A DNA stretch of 64,000 nucleotides, taken from NCBI RefSeq assembly GCF_900230255.1, contig NZ_OCNJ01000011.1, forward strand, positions 79,578-143,577. The letters run 5' to 3'. The DNA is from Caenispirillum bisanense. GTDB lineage: Bacteria > Pseudomonadota > Alphaproteobacteria > Rhodospirillales > Rhodospirillaceae. A model generated the notes under the pieces. The model was not told the DNA's origin, searched no databases, and saw only the letters and a program-made list of their open reading frames with translations. The translations under genes and the position numbers were made by a program. Positions within the stretch are counted from its first letter, which is position 1. Each line of letters opens with the position of its first letter. This document shows positions 1-8,896 of this stretch, piece after piece.

Positions 1-633
1 TACGAGACGGAGGGCTTCGAGCGCTATTTCTGGAGCGCCACGGTGATCGGCGAGATCGCCAACCTGAACATCGGCAGCCGCCCCGCCTCCCGCAAGAAAT
101 CGACGGCCATCGCCGACCTGCGCGCCATCCCGTGGGTGTTCAGCTGGGCGCAGTGCCGGCTCATGCTGCCGGGCTGGTACGGCTTCGGCTCGGCGGTCGC
201 CGACTTCCTGCGCGAGCGGCCGCACGACGGGCTCGACACCCTGCGCGCCATGTACCGCGACTGGCCGTTCTTCCGCATGCTGCTGTCCAACATGGACATG
301 GTGCTGGCGAAAAGCGACATCGCCATCGCCTCGCGCTATGCCGCGCTGGTGGAGGACGAGGCCCTGCGGGAAGCGGTGTTCGGCCGCATCCGCACCGAGT
401 GGGAAAGCACCATCGAGGTGCTGCTCGCCATCACGGACCAGGAGTCGCTGCTGGAGGGCAACCCGCTGCTCGCCCGCTCCATCCGCAACCGCTTCCCCTA
501 CCTGGACCCACTGAACCACATCCAGGTGGAACTGCTGCGCCGCCACCGCCAGGGCGACACCGACGCGGCCATCCGCGACGGCATCCACCTGTCCATCAAC
601 GGCATCGCCGCCGGCCTGCGCAACAGCGGGTGA
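1..633 (+). CDS. ppc: Phosphoenolpyruvate carboxylase, C-terminal part
   Basis: The window opens inside this gene; 210 codons to the TGA at 631-633 are visible. PEP carboxylase makes oxaloacetate from PEP and bicarbonate and refills the TCA cycle in the cytoplasm. Seen: the conserved run [10 protein letters not shown], then [14 protein letters not shown] and [10 protein letters not shown], and the family's C-terminal ending [13 protein letters not shown] followed by [14 protein letters not shown]. These are hallmark blocks of bacterial class I PEPC, whose C-terminal Asn-Ser/Thr-Gly end closes the active site. The N-terminal two thirds lie outside the window. No terminator-like hairpin is visible after the stop, and the next gene is convergent only 6 bp away. 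Confidence 0.97.
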   Translation, partial: YETEGFERYFWSATVIGEIANLNIGSRPASRKKSTAIADLRAIPWVFSWAQCRLMLPGWYGFGSAVADFLRERPHDGLDTLRAMYRDWPFFRMLLSNMDMVLAKSDIAIASRYAALVEDEALREAVFGRIRTEWESTIEVLLAITDQESLLEGNPLLARSIRNRFPYLDPLNHIQVELLRRHRQGDTDAAIRDGIHLSINGIAAGLRNSG

Positions 634-639
634 GGCCCG

Positions 640-1188
640 TCAGCGGTCCGGGTCGGCGGCGGGCGCTACCGCCTGGATCGTCACCGGGTCGAGGCGGCGA
701 AGTGTAAGCTCCGCGTTCAGCCGGCGGGCGGCGATGCCCGCCTTGAACCACTTGTCGGCGGCCGGGAGGTCGAACCGCGCGCGGCGGCGCCCCGGCTTGG
801 GCTGAACCGCCGCCAGCAGGGCCTCGCGCATCTCGTCGATGCGGTAGAGACCGACGCCGACCGGCGGCGGCATCTCCCGCTGCTGCAAGGCCTGCCGCTT
901 CACCTTCAGCTTCTCGGCGACCTCTGCCAGGCTGACGAGATCCGGCCGCACCTCGCGCAGCTCGGCCCCGGGCGGCAGGTGCGCGATGATGGCGCGCGCC
1001 GCCCGCAGGATCACCGTCGCCGCGTCGTCGCCGTCGTCCTCGAGCGCGACCGCCAGAAGCCGAGCGTTGCCGGTGCCGACGACGGCGTCGGGGTATCCAG
1101 CTTCGAACACGGTGTCGGACAGGGCGAAGGCGTCGTGCTCGCCCTCCGGCAGGGCGAAGATCACCTCGAATTCGAATCGTTCAGGCAT
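640..1188 (-). CDS. Small HTH-containing protein of unknown function
   Basis: 182 residues from an ATG at 1188 with an AGGAGG-type ribosome site about 8 nt upstream; an in-frame start 20 codons further up lacks such a site. The first 85 residues contain alternating hydrophobic/acidic sequence (FEFEVIFALPEGE). The middle (about 90-130) reads SLAEVAEKLKVKRQALQQRE followed by VGLYRIDEMREALLAAV, which looks like an excisionase/MerR-like helix-turn-helix of the kind found in small DNA-binding accessory proteins. The basic C-terminus has no recognised domain. Its start overlaps the end of a broken ORF (1181-1477), so the two were probably cotranslated. Function unknown; a regulator on a decayed mobile element is my inference. 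Confidence 0.6.
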   Translation of the reverse strand: MPERFEFEVIFALPEGEHDAFALSDTVFEAGYPDAVVGTGNARLLAVALEDDGDDAATVILRAARAIIAHLPPGAELREVRPDLVSLAEVAEKLKVKRQALQQREMPPPVGVGLYRIDEMREALLAAVQPKPGRRRARFDLPAADKWFKAGIAARRLNAELTLRRLDPVTIQAVAPAADPDR

Positions 1189-1477
1189 CGTGCCTGCCTC
1201 CTTTCCTCGCCGTGCAGCCGGCCGCCTTGTCGAGGAGCTTGGCCGCATGGTTCTGCGGGTTCTCCGGCGTCGAGTTGACGGTCATCTGGCAGAAGGTGCC
1301 GCCGCGGCAGGCCTCGTCCGGCGTCGGGCAGCGGACGAGGCCCTAGGCATGACCGCGGCCGGAGCGCTCGACGACCACCCAGCCCAAGGCTTCCAGCTGC
1401 TGCAGAGCCTTTTCGACGTCCTTCTTCGGAAGCCTGCTGCGCTTCAAGGTAAGCCCCCTCGCTAAATTGTCAATGCG
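1181..1477 (-). pseudogene. Broken ORF, possible remnant of a phage/plasmid replication-type protein
   Basis: One reading frame can be followed from about 1477 to the TGA at 1181-1183, interrupted by a single in-frame TAG at 1343-1345. Before the stop it reads LPKKDVEKALQQLEALGWVV, a winged-helix-like tail often seen at the end of DUF3987-type primase/helicase proteins (recall, not a search). After the TAG it continues LVRCPTPDEACRGGTFCQM and NPQNHAAKLLDKAAGC, with three cysteines. The last 8 bp overlap the start of the downstream HTH gene. Either one nonsense mutation split a gene, or two short ORFs abut by chance. Upstream sequence does not continue the protein convincingly, so the 5' part seems lost. 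Confidence 0.35.
1446..1473 (-). promoter_or_regulatory. Possible sigma-70 promoter inside the broken ORF
   Basis: On the minus strand a perfect TTGACA (1473-1468) is followed after 16 nt by TACCTT (1451-1446), a weak -10. It would drive the HTH gene at 640-1188. Sequence only; weak because the -10 is poor and the site lies in a stretch that may be coding. Confidence 0.3.
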
Positions 1478-1547
1478 CAAGCCATCCCCGGTCGACTCGC
1501 GGCATCGCGGCAAAGATGCAACCAGAACGACACATCGCAAACGCACC

Positions 1548-1588
1548 TTGCGCTCTTCAAACGCCTGTTTTAATCATATGTTTGATCA
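1548..1588 (+). promoter_or_regulatory. Promoter/operator of the TetR-family gene
   Basis: A TTGCGC (1548-1553) and TAATCA (1571-1576) with 17 nt between could be -35 and -10. The -10 lies inside an imperfect inverted repeat TAATCA-N6-TGATCA (1571-1588, 5 of 6 arm positions pair). Direct repeats of CAAACGC lie at 1538-1544 and 1558-1564, 20 bp apart, with an inverted GTTTG at 1580-1584. This is the expected layout for an autoregulated TetR repressor. Confidence 0.45.
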
Positions 1589-1607
1589 CCACCGCGCGAG
1601 TCCCCCC

Positions 1608-2315
1608 ATGCCTCCCGACACCACGGCCCCCGACCCCACACCCGACCGCGGCGAGGACACCCGCCGACGGCTGGTGGAGGCGGCGTTGCCCGAGTTCGCC
1701 CGCGACGGCTACGACGGGGTTTCCATCCGTCGCATCGCCGAGGCGGCGGAGGCCAATGTGGCCGCGGTCGCCTATCACTTCGGCGGCAAGCGGGGGCTCT
1801 ATCTCGCCGTCGCCCGCCATGTCGCCGAGCGCAACGGCGCCGCCGTGGCGCCGATGGTCGAGCGGGTGGCGGCGGAGGTGGCGGCGGCGGACGGCGACCG
1901 GGTCCGCCTCGGCGCCCTGCTCGCCCGCGTGACGACCGGCTTCCTGCGCGGCATGGTGACAGCGCGCGAGGACGGCCGGGCCGGGTTTCTGGTGCGCGAA
2001 CTGCTGACGCCGTCCGATGCCTTCGACATCCTCTACGACGGCTTCTTCGAGCCCATGAACCGGGCCATGAGCCTGATCGCCGCCGCCGCCCACGGCGTGC
2101 CGCCCGACTCCGCCGCCGCCGTGCTGCGCGGCCATCTGGTGTTCGGCGCTGTCATGCCCTTCATCGCCGGCCGGGCCGTGGTGGAGCGCCGCCTCGGCCG
2201 CGAGATCCTGGAAGGGGCGGCGCTGGAGGAAACCCTCGGCGTCGCCGTCGCCGCCGCCTGCGGCAGCCTCGGCCTGCCCGTTCCCGCCTCGCCCGGAGTG
2301 CCGCCCCATGCGTGA
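1608..2315 (+). CDS. TetR/AcrR-family repressor, CecR-like
   Basis: 235 residues from ATG 1608; in-frame starts at 1467 and 1578 would place the operator-like repeat inside the gene, so 1608 is preferred. Residues 15-65 form the TetR N-terminal DNA-binding domain (VSIRRIAEAAEANVAAVAYH then FGGKRGLY). The C-terminal part, with LVRELLTPSDAFDILYDGFF, resembles the CecR/YbiH (DUF1956) ligand domain. Family members repress adjacent drug-efflux genes and release DNA on binding a toxic ligand. The stop overlaps the start of the efflux adaptor by 8 bp, so regulator, adaptor and pump form one operon. Ligand unknown. Confidence 0.85.
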   Translation: MPPDTTAPDPTPDRGEDTRRRLVEAALPEFARDGYDGVSIRRIAEAAEANVAAVAYHFGGKRGLYLAVARHVAERNGAAVAPMVERVAAEVAAADGDRVRLGALLARVTTGFLRGMVTAREDGRAGFLVRELLTPSDAFDILYDGFFEPMNRAMSLIAAAAHGVPPDSAAAVLRGHLVFGAVMPFIAGRAVVERRLGREILEGAALEETLGVAVAAACGSLGLPVPASPGVPPHA

Positions 2316-3636
2316 GTTCCTGCGCACCCACTGGCGCAAGGCGCTGGTCCTGCCGCCCGTCCTGATCGCCGCCGGGGCCCTGGTCCTGGCCGTGCAGACC
2401 CGCCAGCCGCCGACGCGCGCCGCCGAGACCGAGATGGTGCGCGCCGTGCGCGTCATCGCCGCCCCCGCCCTCGACGTGGTGCCCAAGGCGACCGGCTTCG
2501 GCACGGTGGAGCCGGCCCGCGTGTGGCAGGCGGTGGCCGAGGTGTCGGGCCGCGTCGTCGCCCTGCACCCGGAGCTGGAGCGCGGCCAGGTGCTGGCGGC
2601 AGGGACGGAACTGATCCGCTTCGACCCGGCCGACTACGAGCTGGCGCTGGCCCGCCTGGACGCCCAGCTGGCGGAACTCGACGCCCGCGAGCAGAGCACC
2701 CGCGACAGCCTCGCCATCGAGGAGCGGTCGGTGGCGGTGCTGCGCCGCGACCTCGCCCGCAAGCGCGACCTGCGCACCTCGGGCGCTGCCGCCGCCACGG
2801 CGGTGGATACGGCGGAACGTGCCCTGCTGGCCGGCGAGCAGCAGGTGCAGTCGCTGCGCACCACGCTCGCCCTGCTGCCGGCCCAGCGCAAGGCGTTGCA
2901 GGCGCAGGCCGATACCGCGAGCCTCGACCTCGCCCGCACGGTGGTGCGCGCGCCCTTCGACATGCGGGTGACGACGGTGAACGTGCAGGAGGGGCAATAT
3001 GCCCAGCGCGGCACCACGCTGGCGTCCGGCGACGGCATCGCGACGGCCGAAGTGGCGGCGCAGGTGCCGCTGGCGCATCTGTTTCCGCTCATCCGCCGTG
3101 CCGACCAGCCGCTCGGCGCCGATGTCGCCACCGTCTCGACCCGCATGGCCGAGGTCAGCGGCCTGCGCCCGGTGGTGCGGCTGCGGGCCGGCGAGCGGGT
3201 GGTGGAATGGCCGGCGGAAGTCTCGCGCATCGCCGAGGAAGTCGACCCGAAGACCCGCACCGTCGGCGTCATCGTCAGCGTCGCCGACCCCTACCGCACC
3301 GCCCAGCCGGGCGTCCGCCCACCGCTGACGCGCGGCATGTTCGTCGAGGTGGCGCTGTCGGGGGCACCGCACGAAGGCAAGATCGTGGTGCCGCGCCACG
3401 CCCTGCACCAGGGTCCGGCGGTCTACGTCGCCACGGCCGACGACCGCCTGGAGATCCGCCCCGTCACCGTCGCCTGGCAGCAGGGCGACATCGCCGTGCT
3501 GGCCGGCGGCGTCGCACCCGGCGAGCGGGTGGTGGTGAGCGACGTCATCCCCGCCATCGCCGGCCTGAAGCTGGCGGTCACCCCCGATCCCGACGCCCTG
3601 GCGGCGGTGACGGCCGCGGCGGGAGCGGCGCCATGA
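2308..3636 (+). CDS. RND efflux periplasmic adaptor (HlyD/MFP family)
   Basis: 442 residues. A membrane anchor is at about 13-30 (LVLPPVLIAAGALVLAV), followed by a biotinyl-lipoyl-like strand (EVSGRVVALHPELERGQVL) and a long helical hairpin at about 110-200 full of Ala/Glu/Arg, then the second lipoyl half (VVRAPFDMRVTTVNVQEGQ) and beta-barrel and membrane-proximal domains ending IAGLKLAV. It would bridge the inner-membrane RND pump to an outer-membrane channel. It overlaps the regulator upstream by 8 bp and the pump downstream by ATGA (3633-3636). No TolC-like channel gene is nearby, so the outer-membrane partner must be encoded elsewhere. Confidence 0.93.
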   Translation: MREFLRTHWRKALVLPPVLIAAGALVLAVQTRQPPTRAAETEMVRAVRVIAAPALDVVPKATGFGTVEPARVWQAVAEVSGRVVALHPELERGQVLAAGTELIRFDPADYELALARLDAQLAELDAREQSTRDSLAIEERSVAVLRRDLARKRDLRTSGAAAATAVDTAERALLAGEQQVQSLRTTLALLPAQRKALQAQADTASLDLARTVVRAPFDMRVTTVNVQEGQYAQRGTTLASGDGIATAEVAAQVPLAHLFPLIRRADQPLGADVATVSTRMAEVSGLRPVVRLRAGERVVEWPAEVSRIAEEVDPKTRTVGVIVSVADPYRTAQPGVRPPLTRGMFVEVALSGAPHEGKIVVPRHALHQGPAVYVATADDRLEIRPVTVAWQQGDIAVLAGGVAPGERVVVSDVIPAIAGLKLAVTPDPDALAAVTAAAGAAP

Positions 3637-6600
3637 TCCGCTGGTTCGCCGCCCACCCGGTCGCCGCCAACCTTTTGATGCTCGCCTTCTTCGTCGTCGG
3701 CCTGTTCACCCTGCCGTCGCTGAAGCGCGAGACCTTCCCCGACATCGACCCCGACGAGGTGCAGATCCAGGCCGTCTACCGCGGCGCCTCGGCCGAGGAC
3801 GTGGAGGACGCCGTCTGCCAGCGGGTGGAAGACGCGGTGGAAGGCGTCGAGGGACTGGACGAAACCCGCTGCGAGGCGCGCGAGGGCGTCGCCGTCGCCG
3901 TCGCCAAGATGATCGAGGGCACCGACCTCGACCGTTTCACCGACGACGTGCGCACCGCCGTGGACGCCATCGACGGCTTCCCGCCCGACGTCGAGCGGCC
4001 GACCATCAAGCAGCTCGGCCGCATCGATTTCGTCGCCTCGGTCGCCCTCACCGGCCCCATGGGCGCCTCCGACCTGCGGTCCTATGCCGAAGCGGTGAAG
4101 GCGCGGGCCTTGCGCGTGCCGGAGCTGTCGCAGGTGACCATCCGCGGCTTCTCCGACCGCCAGTACCGCATCGAGGTTTCGGCGGACGCCCTGCGCCGCC
4201 ACGGCCTGTCCATCACCGACGTCGCCGACGTGGTCGGCCGCCAGAGCCTCAACCTGCCCGGCGGCGTGGTGGAGACGGGCGCCGCCGACGTGCTGGTGCG
4301 GTTCGACGACGAACGGGTGACGCCGCAGCGGCTCGGCGATCTGGTGATCGTCGGCGGCGCGGCCGGCGGGCAGGTGCGGCTGGCCGACATCGCCACCATC
4401 ACCGACGCCTTCGAGGCCGCCGAGAACCAGGTGATCTTCGAGGGCCGCCGCGCCGCCCTGCTGGAAATCGCCAAGACCCGCGACCAGGACAGCCTGGAGG
4501 TCATGGCGGCGCTGAACCGCTTCCTCGATGCCGAACGCGCCCGCGCGCCCGCCGGCGTCGACCTGACCGTGACGCTGGACGCTGCCTCCATCGTGGAAGA
4601 CCGCCTGACCATGCTGCTGGAGAACGGCGCCATGGGCCTCGCGCTGGTGTTTCTCAGCCTGTGGCTGTTCTTCAGCTTCCGCTACAGTTTCTGGGTCAGC
4701 ATGGGGCTGCCGGTCAGCTTCTTCGGCACCTTCGCGCTGATGACGCTGTTCGGCCTGTCCATCGACATGATCACCATGGTAGGCCTGCTGATCGCGACCG
4801 GCCTGCTCATGGACGACGCCATCGTCATCGCCGAGAACGTCGCCGCCCACCTCGCCCGCGGCAAGAAACCTTTCGCCGCCGCGGTGGAGGGCACGAGGCA
4901 GGTGCTGCCGGGGGTGGTATCGTCGTTCCTCACCACGGTCTGCGTGTTCGGGGCGCTCGCCTTCATGGAAGGGCGCATCGGGCAGGTGATGAAGGTCATG
5001 CCCATCGTCCTCGTCATGACCCTCGCCGTCAGCCTCATCGAGGCCTTCCTCATCCTGCCGCACCACCTGGCCCATTCCCTCGGCCATATGGCGGCGAAGA
5101 CGCCGTCGCGCTTCCGCGTGTGGTTCGAGGCGGCCTTCGAGGACTTCCGCCAGAACCGCCTCGGCGCCCTGGTGGACCGGGCGGTGACGTGGCGCTACCT
5201 CACCATCGGTATCATGATCGCCCTGCTGGTCGGCACCGGCGCCCTCATCGCCGGCGGCGCGGTGAAATTCCGCGCTTTCCCGGCCATCGAGGGCGACCTG
5301 GTGCAGGCGCGCATCCTGCTGCCGCAGGGCACGCCGCTGGCGCGTACCGAGCAGGTGGTGGAGCAGATCATCGCCGCCGGCCGCCGCATGGAGGCCGACT
5401 TCGCGCCCCGCCAGCCGGAGGGGCAGAGCCTGATCCGGCAGGTGACGGTGCAGTACAACACCAACACCGACGCCTACGAGACCGGACCGCACGTCGCCAC
5501 GGTGACGCTCGACCTGCTGTCGTCGCAGGTGCGCGACGCCCCCATGGCCGAGGTCATCAACCGCTGGCGCGAGCAGGTGGGCAGCCTGCCCGACGTGATC
5601 GGCCTCAAGTTCGCCGAACGTCAGCTCGGCCCCGGCGGGCGGGCCATCGACATCCGCCTGAAGGGCGAAGACCTGGACGAACTGAAGGCCGCCGCCCTCG
5701 ACCTGCGCCACTGGCTCGGCGGCTATGCCGGCGTGCTCGACTTGTCCGACGACCTGCGGCCCGGCAAGCCGGAAATGCGCCTGACCCTGCAGGAGGGCGC
5801 GGTGCCGCTCGGCGTCACCGGCCGCACCATCGCCGCCCAGCTGCGCGGCGCCTTCCAGGGTACCCAGGTGACAGAGGTGCAGCAGGGCGGCGAAACCTGG
5901 GAGATCCAGGTAATGCTTGCCGAGGCCGACCGCGACAGCCTGGCCGACCTCGACACCTTCGCCGTCATGCTGCCCGATGGCACGCAGGTGCCACTGGCGA
6001 GCGTCGCCGACGTGGTGGTCGATCGCGGCTACGCCCGCATCCACCGTGTCGACGGCCGCCGCACCGTCACGGTACAGGGCGAGGTCGACAGCGCCGTCGC
6101 CAATGCCGCCGAGATCGTCGCCGACACCCGCGCCCGCTTCCTGCCGACGCTCGCCGAACGCTACCCCGACGTCACCGTCGACTTCGAGGGCCAGGCCAAG
6201 GAAGGCTCGACCACCGGCAAGTCGGTGTTGCGCAACTTCGTCGTCGGCCTCATCGGCATCTACATGCTGCTGGCGCTGCAGTTCCGCAGCTATCTGGAGC
6301 CGGTGGTGGTGATGGCGGCCATTCCGCTGGCCCTGGTCGGCGCCGTGTTCGGCCACCTGATCCAGGGGCTGGAGATGTCCATGCCGAGCATGGTCGGCAT
6401 GGCGGCGCTGGCGGGCGTGGTGGTCAACGACACCATCCTCATCGTCATGTTCATCAAGGAACACCGCGCCGCCGGCCTGCCGACGGCGGAAGCCGCCCGC
6501 ATGGCGGCGCGGGCGCGGTTCCGGGCGATCCTGCTGACCTCGCTCACCACCGTGGCGGGCCTTTTGCCCCTGCTGCTGGAAAAGAGCCTGCAGGCGCAGG

Positions 6601-6797
6601 TGCTGATCCCGCTGGCGACTTCGCTCGCCTTCGGGCTGGCCTCGGCGACGGTGCTGGCGCTGTTCCTGGTGCCGGCGCTCTACACCATCCTCGACGACTT
6701 CCGCCTCGACCCGGCGGCGGTGGAGCCGGACCCGGAAACCGCCGTCCTGCACGGCGAGTCGGCGCCGGCGGAAGCGGGCGGCCGGGCGGCGGAATAG
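3633..6797 (+). CDS. RND-family efflux pump, inner-membrane subunit
   Basis: 1054 residues, full length for an AcrB/MexB-superfamily transporter. It starts MIRWFAAHPVAANLLMLAFF (first membrane helix), has a large periplasmic loop, then a membrane block including GLLMDDAIVIAENV, the RND helix-4 signature with paired aspartates used for proton relay. The second half repeats the plan (loop, then GVVVNDTILIV and GLASATVLALFLVPALY). The opening with SLKRETFPDIDPDEVQIQ and GASAEDVEDAVCQ is typical of pumps paired with a short HlyD adaptor. Proton-driven export of small toxic compounds is known for the family; the substrate here cannot be inferred. Start chosen for the ATGA overlap with the adaptor. 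Confidence 0.95.
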   Translation: MIRWFAAHPVAANLLMLAFFVVGLFTLPSLKRETFPDIDPDEVQIQAVYRGASAEDVEDAVCQRVEDAVEGVEGLDETRCEAREGVAVAVAKMIEGTDLDRFTDDVRTAVDAIDGFPPDVERPTIKQLGRIDFVASVALTGPMGASDLRSYAEAVKARALRVPELSQVTIRGFSDRQYRIEVSADALRRHGLSITDVADVVGRQSLNLPGGVVETGAADVLVRFDDERVTPQRLGDLVIVGGAAGGQVRLADIATITDAFEAAENQVIFEGRRAALLEIAKTRDQDSLEVMAALNRFLDAERARAPAGVDLTVTLDAASIVEDRLTMLLENGAMGLALVFLSLWLFFSFRYSFWVSMGLPVSFFGTFALMTLFGLSIDMITMVGLLIATGLLMDDAIVIAENVAAHLARGKKPFAAAVEGTRQVLPGVVSSFLTTVCVFGALAFMEGRIGQVMKVMPIVLVMTLAVSLIEAFLILPHHLAHSLGHMAAKTPSRFRVWFEAAFEDFRQNRLGALVDRAVTWRYLTIGIMIALLVGTGALIAGGAVKFRAFPAIEGDLVQARILLPQGTPLARTEQVVEQIIAAGRRMEADFAPRQPEGQSLIRQVTVQYNTNTDAYETGPHVATVTLDLLSSQVRDAPMAEVINRWREQVGSLPDVIGLKFAERQLGPGGRAIDIRLKGEDLDELKAAALDLRHWLGGYAGVLDLSDDLRPGKPEMRLTLQEGAVPLGVTGRTIAAQLRGAFQGTQVTEVQQGGETWEIQVMLAEADRDSLADLDTFAVMLPDGTQVPLASVADVVVDRGYARIHRVDGRRTVTVQGEVDSAVANAAEIVADTRARFLPTLAERYPDVTVDFEGQAKEGSTTGKSVLRNFVVGLIGIYMLLALQFRSYLEPVVVMAAIPLALVGAVFGHLIQGLEMSMPSMVGMAALAGVVVNDTILIVMFIKEHRAAGLPTAEAARMAARARFRAILLTSLTTVAGLLPLLLEKSLQAQVLIPLATSLAFGLASATVLALFLVPALYTILDDFRLDPAAVEPDPETAVLHGESAPAEAGGRAAE

Positions 6798-6860
6798 GCG
6801 GCGGCCGGTCGGGCGCGGCGGCGACTCCGCGGCCCTCCGGCCGTTCCGCAGCGCAGCGAC

Positions 6861-6884
6861 GAAAACGTTTGCGCAAACGTTTTC
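6861..6884. promoter_or_regulatory. 24-bp perfect palindrome, likely RbsR operator
   Basis: The arm GAAAACGTTTGC is followed directly by its exact reverse complement. The centre TTGCGCAA and flanking AAACGTTT elements fit the CG-centred palindromes bound by LacI-family repressors. It lies 49 bp upstream of rbsD, and a LacI-family gene sits in the same operon, so binding of RbsR is the natural inference. Confidence 0.85.
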
Positions 6885-6932
6885 CCGGTGGCATGGTGAA
6901 CCCTGGTAGGCGCGCCGGGAGGAACCTGAGCC

Positions 6933-7352
6933 ATGAAGAAGACCGGCCTTCTCAACCCCGCTATGTCCCATGTGATCGCGTCCATGGGCCATACTGACGG
7001 ACTGGTCGTTTGCGATGCCGGGCTGCCCATCCCCGAGGGCCCGGAGCGTATCGACGTGGCGGTTTCTCCCGGCGTCCCCTCCTTCCTCCAGGTGCTGGAG
7101 GCGGTGGGCGGCGAGCTGCAGATCGAACGCGCCATCATCGCCGGCGAGTTCGAGCACGGCGGCCGCGGCCTCTATCCGGACGTCATGGAGCTGCTGCGCA
7201 CCATCGGCGAGGCGCAAGGGCGCGAAATCCCCGTCGAGCGCGTCAGCCACGAGGACTTCAAGCTGCGCACCGCGTCGGCGCGTGCCATCATTCGCACGGG
7301 CGAGTGCACGCCCTATGCGAATCTGATCCTCTTTTCCGGCGTCACCTTTTGA
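6933..7352 (+). CDS. rbsD: D-ribose pyranase
   Basis: 139 residues, the same length as the Escherichia coli enzyme. It interconverts the pyranose and furanose forms of ribose so that imported sugar can be phosphorylated by RbsK. The opening MKKTGLLNPAMSHVIASMGH places the catalytic histidine at 20 and the partner Asp at 28 (VVCDAG). His106, Tyr128 and Asn130 (SHEDFK; TPYAN) occupy the other sugar-binding positions of the family. A GGGAGG ribosome site precedes the ATG. First gene of the ribose operon, directly behind the operator palindrome. Confidence 0.97.
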   Translation: MKKTGLLNPAMSHVIASMGHTDGLVVCDAGLPIPEGPERIDVAVSPGVPSFLQVLEAVGGELQIERAIIAGEFEHGGRGLYPDVMELLRTIGEAQGREIPVERVSHEDFKLRTASARAIIRTGECTPYANLILFSGVTF

Positions 7353-7385
7353 CGTGACGCGTCCTGCCCACTTCGGAGGCCGGCC

Positions 7386-8882
7386 ATGACGACGCCGCTC
7401 CTCGACCTGCACGGCATTTCCAAGACCTTCGGGCCCGTCCGCGTGCTCGACCGCGTCGACCTGACCGCCCTGCCCGGCCGCGTGCTGGCGCTGGTGGGCG
7501 AGAACGGCGCCGGCAAGTCGACGCTCATGAAGATCGTCACCGGCATCTATCATCCCGACGAGGGCGGCGAGATCCGCTTCGAGGGCCAGCCGGTGCGCTT
7601 CACCAACCCGCGCCAGGCCATGGACGCCGGCATCGCCATCATCCACCAGGAACTGAACCTGCTGCCCGGCCTCTCGGTGGCGGAAAACATGTTCCTCGGC
7701 CGCGAGCCGCGCGGCCCCTTCGGCCTGATCGACTGGCGCACCATGCGCGAGCGGGCGCGCGCGCTGCTGCACCGCCTGAAGCAGGACCACATCGACCCGG
7801 CGTGGCCGGTCGGGCGCCTCGGCGTCGGCGCCCAGCAGATGGTGGAGATCGCGCGCGCCCTGTCGCTCGACGCCGAAGTCATCATCATGGACGAGCCGAC
7901 CGACGCCCTGACCGACGTCGAGACGCAGATCCTGTTCGAGGCGATCCGCGGCCTGAAGGCCGACGGCAAGGCCATCATCTACATCAGCCACCGCCTGGGC
8001 GAGATCTTCTCCCAGTGCGACGACGTCGCCGTGCTGCGCGACGGCGGCATGGTCCACACCGGCCCGGTCGCGGAGTTGACCGAGGCGCAGCTGATCCACC
8101 ACATGGTCGGCCGTGACATCACCGACCAGTACCCCTACGTGCCCGCCGAGGCCGGCCCGGTGCGGCTCGCCGTCACCGACCTGACGGCCGAGGGAGTCGC
8201 CGGCGTCTCCTTCGAGGCGCGGGCCGGCGAGGTGGTGGGCTTCGCCGGCCTCATGGGCGCCGGCCGCACCGAACTGGCGCGCGCCATCTACGGCGCCAAC
8301 CGCATCTGGACCGGCACCGTCCTGCTCGACGGCGCGCCGGTGCGGCTGAAGAGCCCGCGCGACGGCGTGCGCGCCGGCATCGCCTATGTCACCGAGGACC
8401 GCAAGGCCGACGGCCTGATCCAGCCCCACTCCATCCGCTTCAACATGGCGCTCGGCAGCCTCGGCCGCCTGTGCCGCGCCGGCGGGGTGGTGGACCGCGA
8501 CCGCGAACGCTCCGCCGTCGCCGAATACATGCGCGTCTTCGCCGTCAAGGCGCCCGACATGGACGCAGCCGTGCAGACCCTGTCGGGCGGCAACCAGCAG
8601 AAGGTGTCGCTCGCCAAGTCGCTGCTGGCGCAGCCCCGCGTCGTCATCCTCGACGAGCCGACGCGCGGCGTCGACGTCGGGGCGCGGCGGGAAATCTACC
8701 AGCTCGTCAACCAGTTGAAGGCCCAGGGCCTGTGCGTGCTTCTCATGTCGTCGGACATGCCGGAGCTGCTGGGCCTGTCGGACCGCATCCTGGTGCTGTC
8801 CCACGGCCGCGTCACGGGCACCTTCGCCCACGGCGAGGCGACGCAGGAGAGCATCATGGAACGCGCCGTCGCCGTTCCCTGA
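7386..8882 (+). CDS. rbsA: Ribose ABC transporter, double ATPase
   Basis: 498 residues with two ABC domains, as in all RbsA/MglA proteins. Domain 1 has a full Walker A (GENGAGKST, about 38-46), a modified signature GVGAQQ near 146 and Walker B with DEPTDALTD near 169. Domain 2 has the usual degenerate Walker A (GLMGAGRTEL), a canonical LSGGNQQK near 399 and DEPTRGVD near 423. Only one site is expected to hydrolyse ATP fully, which is normal for this family. It powers import through RbsC. It lies 33 bp after rbsD and 14 bp before rbsC. Confidence 0.97.
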   Translation: MTTPLLDLHGISKTFGPVRVLDRVDLTALPGRVLALVGENGAGKSTLMKIVTGIYHPDEGGEIRFEGQPVRFTNPRQAMDAGIAIIHQELNLLPGLSVAENMFLGREPRGPFGLIDWRTMRERARALLHRLKQDHIDPAWPVGRLGVGAQQMVEIARALSLDAEVIIMDEPTDALTDVETQILFEAIRGLKADGKAIIYISHRLGEIFSQCDDVAVLRDGGMVHTGPVAELTEAQLIHHMVGRDITDQYPYVPAEAGPVRLAVTDLTAEGVAGVSFEARAGEVVGFAGLMGAGRTELARAIYGANRIWTGTVLLDGAPVRLKSPRDGVRAGIAYVTEDRKADGLIQPHSIRFNMALGSLGRLCRAGGVVDRDRERSAVAEYMRVFAVKAPDMDAAVQTLSGGNQQKVSLAKSLLAQPRVVILDEPTRGVDVGARREIYQLVNQLKAQGLCVLLMSSDMPELLGLSDRILVLSHGRVTGTFAHGEATQESIMERAVAVP

Positions 8883-8896
8883 GGAAGGACCGTGCC

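Noticed and set aside
3423..8831. A very long minus-strand open frame (about 1800 codons) antisense to the RND pump, rbsD and rbsA.
   Set aside because: It is a by-product of GC-rich third codon positions in the sense genes; its translation is His/Asp/Gly/Ala-rich without any domain, and the sense genes have clear family motifs.
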